Virus record (IMG/VR): IMGVR_UViG_3300023109_002475
Span: 1 to 21,812 of that record
From: a virus
Strand: one strand, 5' to 3'
DNA length: 21,812 nt
A program made the position numbers and the translations under genes. The notes beneath the pieces were generated by a model. The model worked only from the letters and a program-made list of their open reading frames with translations, searched no databases and was not told the origin of the DNA. The stretch's first letter is position 1. Each line of letters starts with the position of its first letter. Positions 7,997 through 14,580 of this stretch are shown here, piece after piece.

Positions 7997-9209
7997 CACC
8001 GCTCTCCTTTGCCTTGATTATCAGCATTCGCTGGGGCTTGCTTATCTGCGAACGCTTGACAGCGTCCGCGACATCATCGGGGAGAATAGGGAGGACACGG
8101 TCCACGGCGCTGTTAGACAGCGACACGATGGTCCCAAACACGGTGGCTGGGATGAGGCGTTGGACTTCGGTTGGGATGTACGAGCGTCGGGTCTGCTCTC
8201 GCCATTCGACTGACCAGTCATCGGTCTCGGCCTTGCAGTCCGCTACCTTCATGGTGCGGTCGAACACTTCGTTCTTGATATGGTCGTCGATAGCCTTCTT
8301 GCGCTTGGTCAGCATTGATGTGCTGGCCTTGATGGTCGCCAGTTCATTGAGCAGGTCGTTCAGGTCGCCGCCGAGCGTTGGAGTTAGCATGTCCCATGCA
8401 CCGTTCTGCATGAGGCTCTGCGCCTGTGGGCACAGGTCGGTGTAGGCACACCATTGACAGCCCTTGCCGATGCTCGCTGGTACCTTCATGGTGTCAGAGC
8501 CATCAACGGCGATGATTGACTGGTACTGGCCGTGTAGCCAGTCCTTGAAGGTCTCAAGGCGCTCGTCTGTCCACACAGTCGTCACGGTGCCGTGGCGCTG
8601 TAGGTCGAAGGTGAATTGGAGCGGGCGGTCAGGCCACCACTCACGAGCGACGCAGAGATATATGGCGGCTTGGACATTGTTGTCGGCCTCAGCCTGTGTT
8701 ATGTCCATGCGTTGTGTCTTGTAGTCGACGAGTTCGATGGTCCCGTCCTTATGTTCGATGATAAGGTCGATGAATCCCAGCACGGGTGTGCCGGTGCGCT
8801 GGAGGATGTGTGGTCCGACTGTTGGGTCGAACGAACCAAACATGCGCTCGACCGATTGGACACGGACTGGTTCACGACCTCGTCGGTCGAACCAGCGCTT
8901 GAGCATCCGCTTGCCGTCCTCGTACATGTCGAAGTCGACCTCACGACCGGCGCTGACCTCCTTGTAGAGGGTCATCAGGCGACCGAACGAGGGCTTGGGT
9001 GTATTGCCATCAGCATCGGGCCTACGCCACTCCTCAAGGGCGTCGTGGACATTGTTTCCAAGACGGCCTGCTTGACTGTTGTCACGGTGGTTGCCGATTT
9101 GCTTGAGGGCAACAGCGTCAGCGTTTGGCTCCTCGTAGTGGAAGTGGTACTTGAGAGAGCACTCCTGTGCAGTCTTGAGTCTCGATGCTGAGATGTACGG
9201 TACTTTCAT
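7977..9209 (-). CDS. PD-(D/E)XK nuclease with Fe-S cysteines (RecB/Cas4-like)
   Basis: A 410-aa protein with RecB/Cas4-type nuclease motifs in order: Cys17 in SASRLKTAQECSLKY, His55 in GNNVHDALEEW, Asp148 in LGFIDLIIE, Asp162 and Lys164 in ELVDYKTQ, Gln180 and a following Tyr (QAAIYL). A cysteine cluster follows at 251, 254 and 260 (CQWCAYTDLC). Together with Cys17 these are the four cysteines that bind a 4Fe-4S cluster in Cas4, AddB and related PDDEXK_1 proteins. The family cuts or resects DNA ends during replication and recombination. ATG 9209 is preceded by GAGGCG at 6-base spacing, 10 bases after the ATPase gene. The last 130 residues are helical and charged. Confidence 0.88.
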   Translation of the reverse strand: MKVPYISASRLKTAQECSLKYHFHYEEPNADAVALKQIGNHRDNSQAGRLGNNVHDALEEWRRPDADGNTPKPSFGRLMTLYKEVSAGREVDFDMYEDGKRMLKRWFDRRGREPVRVQSVERMFGSFDPTVGPHILQRTGTPVLGFIDLIIEHKDGTIELVDYKTQRMDITQAEADNNVQAAIYLCVAREWWPDRPLQFTFDLQRHGTVTTVWTDERLETFKDWLHGQYQSIIAVDGSDTMKVPASIGKGCQWCAYTDLCPQAQSLMQNGAWDMLTPTLGGDLNDLLNELATIKASTSMLTKRKKAIDDHIKNEVFDRTMKVADCKAETDDWSVEWREQTRRSYIPTEVQRLIPATVFGTIVSLSNSAVDRVLPILPDDVADAVKRSQISKPQRMLIIKAKESGDDKQEV

Positions 9210-9219
9210 TCAGAACGCC

Positions 9220-10113
9220 TCACTGCGCCGACTTCTCAACCGCTTTCCAAAACCGTTCTTGTGTTGGATTTTCCAACCGGAAGGGCTTACAGGCTCTCGA
9301 TTTCTTGATGTGGGCAAAGTGTCGGCTCTCGACCTCCCCCTTAACCGTTCGCTGTTGCTGGGTCATCTCGACTATCCAGTCGAATAGGGGGTCAGTCATA
9401 TCAGGGCGACCTGCGGCGAGCACCACACGGTTCTCGTTGGGTGTGCCGTAGTTCTCGGTCTTGGTCTTGAGGAGCACGGTGCTGAGGAAGTGGTAGCGAT
9501 ATAATTCGCCGCCAATCTTGAGTCGCTCGTACGGGCTGTAGAACAATTTGTTGATGACTTTGTAGGCGTGCATTTGACCCTCTGCGTACGCTGGCAGGGT
9601 CTTCTTGCCTTGGCTCAGGGCCTCTTGTTGACGGGAGAGCAGTAGTTCACCCTCGGTCTTGCCGTGGACGCTCACAGAGTAGTGCTCACGGCACGAGAGG
9701 TAGTAGGCCCCTTCGTTTTCCATGACCATGACTCGGACGCCGTCAGGGTACTCCTCTTGGTGCTGTCGCATGAGGTCGATGAACGCCATTGAAATGTCGT
9801 TCACTTCGTCAGGAGTTCGACACACCTTTCGTAGAATGCGAGGGCGTAGAGATGGTGTGACAATATCGTCACGAGCGACCAAGTCGGCTTGACCTTCAAG
9901 GTCGCAGTCGATGATGCACATGAGAGCCTCTTCGGGCTTCAAATCCTTGGCGTAGTGAGAGAAGAAAGTCAAGCCCCATGTGGACTTGCCTGCTCCGCTG
10001 AAACCCTGCAATTTGATGTGTCGAGGTCTGTTCTTAATCATCGTGTCGCCGGTGTCGCATGATGCGATTAGAGCGGCGTACCCTTCGGCTTTCTTCTTAG
10101 CGTTGCGTGCCAT
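9220..10113 (-). CDS. RecA/AAA-type P-loop ATPase (phage recombination ATPase-like)
   Basis: From ATG 10113, 297 aa. Walker A is GFSGAGKST (about 37-45), close to the N terminus after a basic stretch (ARNAKKK). A hydrophobic strand ending in acidic residues (VRVMVMENEG, about 126-134) fits Walker B. The small size and early P-loop resemble phage AAA_24/Sak4-type ATPases, which work with single-strand binding proteins in strand annealing or recombination. That fits an operon with the Fe-S nuclease. The frame is open to a GTG at 10134, but this lies next to the TATA box (10135-10142), whose centre is 25.5 bases from ATG 10113, so the shorter, leaderless start is preferred. The exact subfamily is uncertain. 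Confidence 0.82.
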   Translation of the reverse strand: MARNAKKKAEGYAALIASCDTGDTMIKNRPRHIKLQGFSGAGKSTWGLTFFSHYAKDLKPEEALMCIIDCDLEGQADLVARDDIVTPSLRPRILRKVCRTPDEVNDISMAFIDLMRQHQEEYPDGVRVMVMENEGAYYLSCREHYSVSVHGKTEGELLLSRQQEALSQGKKTLPAYAEGQMHAYKVINKLFYSPYERLKIGGELYRYHFLSTVLLKTKTENYGTPNENRVVLAAGRPDMTDPLFDWIVEMTQQQRTVKGEVESRHFAHIKKSRACKPFRLENPTQERFWKAVEKSAQ

Positions 10114-10134
10114 GCACTGAACTTGCATCCCCAC

Positions 10135-10142
10135 CTATATGA
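10135..10142 (-). promoter_or_regulatory. TATA box of ATPase-nuclease operon (GTGGGG class)
   Basis: TCATATAG on the minus strand, centred 25.5 bases before ATG 10113 and followed directly by GTGGGG (10129-10134). It lies between the NUDIX stop codon and the ATPase and fixes the ATPase start. Confidence 0.85.
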
Positions 10143-10147
10143 AGGGC

Positions 10148-10687
10148 TCAGAAGAACAGAGATGCCGGACTCCAAGTGCGGAAGGGAACTCCGTCCACCA
10201 TGGTCGTGTAGGTGAATTGTTCGTGTAGGGTATCGGTGGCGATACAGTGCTCGACCCAATGAGCGAGGTGGTGGCTGATGGTTTCAGGTTCGTCTTGCAC
10301 CCATTGGCGAAGTTCACCGAGACTTATCCACTTGTAGGCGTCGTGCTCAAAGGACAAAGTGACCTCGGGTTCGGTGAAATGTGCGTCTACAAAGAGGTGG
10401 TATGCCTTCTTCTTCTTGTAGTCGTAGTCGGTGGCCATGTAGGTCGGAGAGCGGTCAAGACCAGTCTCCTCAAGGAGTTCTGTACGGGCTGTCCAGTAAA
10501 TGGTCTCGCCTTCGTCAACCTTGCCACCAGCGACTTCCCACAGGCCTTGGCATGTGTCTTCAAGAGCAGAGCGGCGGACAACGAGAATCATCGGCTTCTC
10601 ACCTCTGTATGTGGTCAATATGCCACAGGCTTGTCGGTAGTCAGGCTTCCAGTTGGGGTTGTGGTTGATGGCGTTCATATTTTTCAT
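10148..10687 (-). CDS. NUDIX hydrolase
   Basis: From ATG 10687, 179 aa. The NUDIX box is at about 55-77 (GKVDEGE ... TELLEETGL): Gly55, Glu61, Glu70, Glu73, Glu74 and Gly76 fit the consensus, but the usual Arg before the first Glu of the helix is Thr69, with an Arg one residue earlier. Typical flanking strands are present (CGILTTYRGEKPMILVVRRS; CQGLWEVAGG). The family hydrolyses nucleoside diphosphates linked to another moiety: nucleotide sanitation, dNTP control or removal of signalling nucleotides. The predicted transcript starts near 10745, so the mRNA has a leader of about 57 nt. The reading frame is also open upstream, and ATG 10678 is an alternative start. Confidence 0.85.
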   Translation of the reverse strand: MKNMNAINHNPNWKPDYRQACGILTTYRGEKPMILVVRRSALEDTCQGLWEVAGGKVDEGETIYWTARTELLEETGLDRSPTYMATDYDYKKKKAYHLFVDAHFTEPEVTLSFEHDAYKWISLGELRQWVQDEPETISHHLAHWVEHCIATDTLHEQFTYTTMVDGVPFRTWSPASLFF

Positions 10688-10691
10688 CTCT

Positions 10692-10715
10692 TCATAGTGG
10701 GGGTTCTTCGGACAT
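10692..10715 (-). promoter_or_regulatory. Possible upstream mini-ORF and hairpin in NUDIX leader
   Basis: The first ATG of the predicted leader (10715) opens an 8-codon frame, MSEEPPL-stop, ending 4 bases before the NUDIX ATG. It overlaps an inverted repeat CTTCGG/CCGAAG (10706-10711 and 10727-10732) that competes with a shorter hairpin formed by CGGT/ACCG (10718-10729). Translation coupling or attenuation is possible; the short length means chance is also possible. Confidence 0.35.
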
Positions 10716-10766
10716 TCCGGTTTGAACCGAAGGGTCTCCAGTTCAAACCAACCTATAGTGTTCTCA

Positions 10767-10774
10767 CTATTAAA
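10767..10774 (-). promoter_or_regulatory. TATA box of NUDIX gene with GAAC/CTATAGG element
   Basis: TTTAATAG on the minus strand, same octamer as at 7641-7648. It is followed by TGAGAACACTATAGG (10752-10766). The predicted transcription start is near 10745, about 57 bases before the likely NUDIX start codon. Confidence 0.7.
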
Positions 10775-10788
10775 GGTTCCGGTTGGGA

Positions 10789-10874
10789 GGGACGACGGGG
10801 CGAAACCCCGAGCCCCGTCATCCCATGAGTAGGTGGGGAGACCCCGCCGCGAAAAAGCAACAAACGCGGCAGGG
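10789..10874. terminator. Tandem GC-rich hairpins after SSB-like gene
   Basis: Two strong inverted repeats fill the 150-base gap between the SSB-like stop (10926) and the NUDIX promoter. One has 13-base arms at 10789-10801 and 10812-10824, with 12 Watson-Crick pairs and one T-G wobble on the minus strand. The other has GCCGCG/CGCGGC arms (10846-10851 and 10865-10870), extended by GGG/CCC beyond one mismatch; its minus-strand loop contains TTTTT. They could terminate the SSB-like transcript or fold as a separate RNA. No TATA box points to an independent RNA here. Confidence 0.5.
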
Positions 10875-10925
10875 CAGGTGACGGCCAATGGAAGCAACCG
10901 CCTCCCCATGGAGGGTGTGTGAGAC

Positions 10926-12092
10926 TCAGTCCCAGTCGTCGTCCCACTCTTCGTCGTCGCCTTCGGCTGTCCAGCCTTCGTCGCCTTCTTTCAGAGCGGG
11001 AGCCTCGGAGGATTCCTTTACCGTGCTATCCTCAGTGTCTTGAGCCTTATCCGGCTCTACTGTTTCTTCACTGGCGGATTCCTCCTCGGCTTCACTGTCG
11101 TCATCGAGGTCGATTGTCTCGACCTTGGTGTCGGTGTTGAAGTAGGATGCGGCGTTGTCATCTGAGTCGTCGCCCGACTTTGGGGCTTCGACAACAGGCG
11201 GTGCGATGACGATGACGCCGACGGCGCATTCGATGGTCGCAGAGAGCCCGTATTGGTCGGACATGCTGGTTGTGAGCAGAGCGAGAACCTCGCTGTACTT
11301 GCCGAATCGGTTGGCGATTTCAGCGTTGCAGAGAGCGTTGAGCATGAGCCCTTCGCCGGATTCAATCGCTTCCATGGTCATGGTCGATTCGTCCTTGAGG
11401 AGCATCTTGCCGAAGGTGTTGCCGGTCTTGGATTGTTGAACGCCAGCGTAGGACACGGTGGCTTCGACCAATCGGTAGTCGTTGCGGTTGCGAGAGATGT
11501 CGTCCTCAAGTTCTGCAATCGGTGTCACATCGTATGTGTCACGGAGCAATTGAGTTCGGTCGCCGTGGTCGTAGTCTTCTTCGGTGAAGACAGTCATACC
11601 GGAGAGCGGGCGGAGGTCAAGAATCTCAGTGTCGAGGTTCTTGCACGAGATGGAGGCGGTGTACGAGGCACCAGCGACGATGTCGTCAGCGAGTGCGGCG
11701 TCTTCGTCCCACAGTCCCATCTTGAAGAGGGCTGTGTCCATGGTGGAGTCACCGTCTTCAATGACGACTTGTCCGAAGATGTTGGCCATTGCTCGGCCAG
11801 TGCGAGTCATACGAGCGTCAACCGACCAAATGTCGAGGTGAGCAGAGAACGACTTCTGACGAAGCATGCTGGAGAGGTCAGTCATAACGCAGTTAGCGAC
11901 GAATCGCTGTGCGGCTGTGGTCTTCATTCCACCGAGTTCGGTGACGGTGTCTTTCATCTCGTTGGCCTTGCGGCGGTAGAGTGCGACGACAGGTTGGTCA
12001 TCGTTGAAGATGCCGTTCTGCACGCCCTTGTCGATGAAGGGCTGGAGTCGCTTTTGTACGCTTGCTGGTAGGGTATGTTTCTTGCTTGCCAT
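10926..12092 (-). CDS. Single-stranded DNA-binding protein-like, acidic C-terminal tail
   Basis: A 388-aa protein: about 300 residues of folded, beta-containing sequence, then roughly 80 very acidic, low-complexity residues. The last residues are GDDEEWDDDWD. An acidic tail with aromatic residues at the very end is the hallmark of phage and bacterial SSBs (T7 gp2.5, T4 gp32, E. coli SSB), where it recruits replication proteins. Segments such as VEATVSYAGVQQSKTGNTFGKMLL suggest OB-fold strands, but I cannot identify the fold with certainty. The start is ATG 12092: it is preceded by GGAAGTGAAC, 8/10 matches to an archaeal Shine-Dalgarno, and the TATA box at 12140-12147 predicts a leader of about 25 nt. 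It lies between the AAA+ helicase-like gene and the NUDIX gene. Confidence 0.65.
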   Translation of the reverse strand: MASKKHTLPASVQKRLQPFIDKGVQNGIFNDDQPVVALYRRKANEMKDTVTELGGMKTTAAQRFVANCVMTDLSSMLRQKSFSAHLDIWSVDARMTRTGRAMANIFGQVVIEDGDSTMDTALFKMGLWDEDAALADDIVAGASYTASISCKNLDTEILDLRPLSGMTVFTEEDYDHGDRTQLLRDTYDVTPIAELEDDISRNRNDYRLVEATVSYAGVQQSKTGNTFGKMLLKDESTMTMEAIESGEGLMLNALCNAEIANRFGKYSEVLALLTTSMSDQYGLSATIECAVGVIVIAPPVVEAPKSGDDSDDNAASYFNTDTKVETIDLDDDSEAEEESASEETVEPDKAQDTEDSTVKESSEAPALKEGDEGWTAEGDDEEWDDDWD

Positions 12093-12139
12093 GTGTGTTC
12101 ACTTCCTGTTGGGTTGTATTCTGTCCTGTGCTCCCCCAC

Positions 12140-12147
12140 CTATATCA
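12140..12147 (-). promoter_or_regulatory. TATA box of SSB-like gene (GTGGGG class)
   Basis: TGATATAG on the minus strand, followed directly by GTGGGG (12134-12139). Predicted transcription start is near 12118, so unlike the other GTGGGG-class genes this mRNA carries a leader of about 25 nt with a ribosome binding site. Confidence 0.8.
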
Positions 12148-12157
12148 AGGAAGAGGT

Positions 12158-14149
12158 TCAAACCCCGTCCTCCAGTGCTTCAAGTTGGGCGTCGAGCATT
12201 GCTTCCCATAGGTCCTCAGTGTCTGCTACAGCGGCCTTAGACGCCGCTTGGATAGCCTGTTTGACCGTTCGCTTCTTGGTCAGGGCAAGGGTAGCAACCG
12301 AGTCGGATTCCTTGAACCAAGCATCGCCGTTGAACAGCGATTCTCGATGCTTAGAATCCTTGCCGACGATGTCCCAAAGAAGGGTGCGCTTGCCGGACGG
12401 TCGGAGGTAGGATGGGAGGAATAGAGAGCGCCAAACCTTGGAGGATTCCTTGTCGGGACAGCCGATGCCACGGAGCAGGTGCATGTCGTTGCCCTTGAGT
12501 GGGAACTGGCTTATCGGTGGCGATGATGTGGCGAGCACATCGCTGAACTCTGACACGATGGATTCGAGATTGAGGCCGGCTGATTCCACGAAGAGTGGAG
12601 CGAGTGCGTAGTCGTCCATGAGACCCGCTCGGGACTTGACGATTTTCCACGACTTCTTGCCACCGCCACGGCCACCGCCACGGCGACCGGTCTCGATGAG
12701 CCCAGCGTCTTCAAGCGTGGGCAGGTGGCGCTCTTTGAGGGCGTTCTTGCTGACTTGGAAGGCATGGATGCCCAGCCACTGGAGGATATTGTCCTCAGTC
12801 AGTGGGCGCTTGGCTTCTTCCATCTGCACGAGGTGTTGATACACCGTCCATGTGCCGTCAGGTACCCCTGAGAGGCTCGCACGGAGTACGAGGTCACAAA
12901 GGAGCAGAGCGACGACATTGTCCTCTACAGACGACAGGAGGTACTCCTGACCGTCGATGGTTTGGACAGGCCGTTGCTTCTGATGAAGAAGTGTGACTGC
13001 GTCGATGATGGAGAGCACCTTGCCGATGTCACGCTGGTGTTGAGCGTTGCGAGCAGGGAAGAAGTCGACCATGAGCGGAGCGAAGATGTTGCGCACCTTG
13101 TACCGGTTGAGCGACAGCATGGATGCTTGGAGCATCTTGAGGTCAGGATGGATTTGGAAAGTCTCAGGTCGAGCCTTGGCCAGCAGTGCGTTCCGCACCA
13201 CATCGCCGACCTTCTCGACGGTGGTATCGGGAGTCATAATCAATTGCCGTGTGATTTGCTCAGCCTCACTGGGATTGCGAGTGGTCAGTGTGATGAACGA
13301 CGGTCGTCCTCGGATGATGAAGTCACGGGTCTCGATGTCGCCTGTCAGTTCGTTCTTGACCGGTGTCTTCCACACCAGTTCGTCGTCGTCGCCGGACATG
13401 ATTGGCTTCATCTTCTTGATGAAGGCGAAGGACTCGTCCTTCTCAAGTACAACGATGCACCGTCCGTCCACATTGACGATGAAGTTCCCCTCCTCGTCCA
13501 CCTCGTCGTAGTCGTACTTGAGGGCCTCCTTAGAGGCACCAGCGAGCACCATAATCATCGACTTGGGGAAGCCGTTGCGAGCGGTCAGCGTCATGTAGGT
13601 CTTGCCGCTGGATGACTGTCCAATCATCTCAAGGTTGAGCGGGTTGTCAGTCTTGCACGACAGGAACACAAGGAAGGTGAGAAGCAGGTTCGCATCGTCA
13701 CCGACGAACGGTGTCTCACGGCTCTCGTGAAGAATCTCGTTGATGCGGTCCAGCAGGTGGCGCTGGCCGAGGAAGGTGTTGATTGTGCCTTCGCCGATAA
13801 GACCGTAGGTCGAGTCTTCGTCCACCAGCGCTTCCTTCTCAGCGTCCTTTTTGTCAGACACTGTGGCTACCACATAGGTGCCGTCCTTGAGGATGATACC
13901 AGCCCTGAGCATGTCCTTGACGAACGCTTTCTGATGGTCGGCTTCGACAGCAACCTTGCCCAATCGAGCGAGGCTGTGCTGGCTGAGAACATTGACTTTG
14001 CCGTGGGGCTCGTCGTTGACGACTGCGGAGAAATCCATGCGACCTTTGGTGGCAGAGAGGAAGGTGAGGACGACCTCGGCGTCACCCGCTTGGAACAGGA
14101 AGTCTGACGAGGATTCAGTCGATTGGTGGACGGTGAGTTCGGGGCTCAT
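12158..14149 (-). CDS. AAA+ replicative helicase-like ATPase
   Basis: A 663-aa protein with Walker A GQSSSGKT (about 177-184), a strand ending in acidic residues as Walker B (CIVVLEKDES, about 231-240) and a sensor-like strand FITLTTRN (about 285-292). The C-terminal third has a likely winged helix (about 430-505) with an unusual GRRGGGRGGGKK stretch (about 488-499). The SSSGK P-loop followed by a segment like AGASKEALKYDY resembles helicase domains of primase-helicase proteins of phages and mobile elements rather than canonical MCM. The first 150 residues may be a DNA-binding or regulatory domain; I see no primase motifs. Role inferred: viral DNA unwinding. The TATA box at 14173-14180 is 27.5 bases from ATG 14149, so the mRNA is probably leaderless. 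Confidence 0.7.
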   Translation of the reverse strand: MSPELTVHQSTESSSDFLFQAGDAEVVLTFLSATKGRMDFSAVVNDEPHGKVNVLSQHSLARLGKVAVEADHQKAFVKDMLRAGIILKDGTYVVATVSDKKDAEKEALVDEDSTYGLIGEGTINTFLGQRHLLDRINEILHESRETPFVGDDANLLLTFLVFLSCKTDNPLNLEMIGQSSSGKTYMTLTARNGFPKSMIMVLAGASKEALKYDYDEVDEEGNFIVNVDGRCIVVLEKDESFAFIKKMKPIMSGDDDELVWKTPVKNELTGDIETRDFIIRGRPSFITLTTRNPSEAEQITRQLIMTPDTTVEKVGDVVRNALLAKARPETFQIHPDLKMLQASMLSLNRYKVRNIFAPLMVDFFPARNAQHQRDIGKVLSIIDAVTLLHQKQRPVQTIDGQEYLLSSVEDNVVALLLCDLVLRASLSGVPDGTWTVYQHLVQMEEAKRPLTEDNILQWLGIHAFQVSKNALKERHLPTLEDAGLIETGRRGGGRGGGKKSWKIVKSRAGLMDDYALAPLFVESAGLNLESIVSEFSDVLATSSPPISQFPLKGNDMHLLRGIGCPDKESSKVWRSLFLPSYLRPSGKRTLLWDIVGKDSKHRESLFNGDAWFKESDSVATLALTKKRTVKQAIQAASKAAVADTEDLWEAMLDAQLEALEDGV

Positions 14150-14172
14150 GCCTCAAGTCACGGCAACCCCAC

Positions 14173-14180
14173 CATTATGA
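14173..14180 (-). promoter_or_regulatory. TATA box of AAA+ helicase-like gene (GTGGGG class)
   Basis: TCATAATG on the minus strand, followed directly by GTGGGG (14167-14172), 27.5 bases (centre) before ATG 14149. The box is slightly degenerate compared with its class. Confidence 0.7.
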
Positions 14181-14285
14181 AGGCCGCTGGTTAATTCCTT
14201 TCTTTTTATGTCCTATCATTTACATATACACAATAAATAATATGTGTGTCTATATGACCCTAAGTCAGGTTGAATCGAAAGTGGT

Positions 14286-14310
14286 AGAGCCCCCCCTACG
14301 GGGGGTCTCT
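14286..14310. repeat. Strong GC hairpin
   Basis: Inverted repeat with arms AGAG(C)CCCCCC and GGGGGG(T)CTCT around a 3-base centre: ten pairs with one mismatch. There is no T run after it on either strand, so it is not a standard terminator. It may be part of an origin or a barrier between the small RNA and the helicase-like promoter. Confidence 0.6.
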
Positions 14311-14393
14311 AAAGATGCAGGGTTTTTCGGGTTTTGTTCGGTGAAAACGCTCAGAACCTATCGCTTGGGCAAACCTTCATCGGAAGAAATTGG

Positions 14394-14420
14394 AAAAACC
14401 CCCCAACATTAAATCGGGGG
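14394..14420 (-). terminator. Hairpin plus T run ending the candidate small RNA
   Basis: On the minus strand, CCCCC pairs with GGGGG across an 11-12-base AT-rich loop and is followed immediately by TTTTT. It resembles an intrinsic terminator; archaeal RNA polymerase also stops at T runs. Confidence 0.55.
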
Positions 14421-14503
14421 TGAGGGGACAGACCCGCCCATGAGCACATATCAAGAGGTGGGGGGAACCGAAGTTCGCTTGGCTATAGGGTCTGTCGCCT
14501 CAT
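14394..14503 (-). ncRNA. Candidate small structured RNA, about 110 nt
   Basis: A TATA box at 14524-14531 predicts transcription on the minus strand from about 14502. No useful ORF follows: the ATG at 14503 is stopped after six codons. The transcript would begin with a stem of perfect 9-base arms, GACAGACCC (14496-14488) and GGGTCTGTC (14435-14427). Inside is a GAAC-UUCG-GUUC tetraloop hairpin, and CAAG/CUUG can also pair. It ends with a CCCCC/GGGGGG hairpin (14420-14416 and 14404-14399) followed by TTTTT (14398-14394), a terminator-like end. Promoter, compact fold and terminator together support a discrete RNA. Function unknown; no tRNA, snoRNA or riboswitch class recognised. Confidence 0.55.
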
Positions 14504-14523
14504 TCTATCTCATGAGCATCACC

Positions 14524-14531
14524 CATATAAA
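14524..14531 (-). promoter_or_regulatory. TATA box of candidate small RNA
   Basis: TTTATATG on the minus strand within the context CACC-TTTATATGGG, which matches the CCTTnATATAGG pattern of the other promoters. A plus-strand reading (CATATAAAGG) is also possible and would give a leader of about 28 bases for the 74-aa gene. The minus reading fits the local consensus better. Confidence 0.55.
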
Positions 14532-14551
14532 GGTGTCGATGGCCGATACTA

Positions 14552-14559
14552 TTATATAG
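14552..14559 (+). promoter_or_regulatory. TATA box of the plus-strand gene
   Basis: TTATATAG centred 25.5 bases before ATG 14581, so the mRNA is probably leaderless. It is followed by GGGTGGCCCATAGGG, not by the GTGGGG seen at replication genes. Confidence 0.8.
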
Positions 14560-14580
14560 GGGTGGCCCATAGGGTAAAAC

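Larger units (their letters stand above)
14181..14580. other. Long non-coding region, candidate replication origin and regulatory hub
   Basis: This is the only long stretch without a protein gene. The left part (14190-14260) is AT-rich and contains an imperfect inverted repeat, CATATACACA (14223-14232) against TGTGTGTCTATATG (14243-14256). Next comes a GC-rich hairpin with seven C facing six G (14286-14310), then the candidate small RNA and two TATA boxes firing in opposite directions. An AT-rich patch and inverted repeats beside the helicase-like gene at a strand switch would fit a replication origin, but I see no clear iterated initiator sites. Confidence 0.4.

Noticed and set aside
10114-10134. 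GTG start at 10134 or ATG at 10128 for the ATPase
   Set aside because: Both lie too close to the TATA box to be within the transcript; ATG 10113 is at the standard distance.
10788-10824. Strong palindrome as the T arm of a tRNA
   Set aside because: The flanking sequence does not form acceptor, D or anticodon arms; the structure is a simple long hairpin.
11253-12071. A 272-codon plus-strand open frame opposite the SSB-like gene
   Set aside because: It is antisense to a well-supported gene with promoter and ribosome binding site, has no TATA box of its own, and its translation is low-complexity, as expected from a shadow frame.
14178-14219. A 14-codon minus-strand ORF (MIGHKKK...) after a TATA-like TCATATAG at 14250-14257
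   Set aside because: The spacing is about 34 bases, the peptide is very short, and it overlaps the helicase-like gene's own TATA box.
14503-14531. A leaderless peptide MRRQTL encoded at the start of the candidate small RNA
   Set aside because: Six codons are too few to support a gene, and the same bases form the closing stem of the predicted RNA.
14181-14580. tRNA gene, CRISPR array or integrase attachment site in the long intergenic region
   Set aside because: No cloverleaf with a TTCRA arm, no evenly spaced direct repeats and no tRNA-end sequence could be found.
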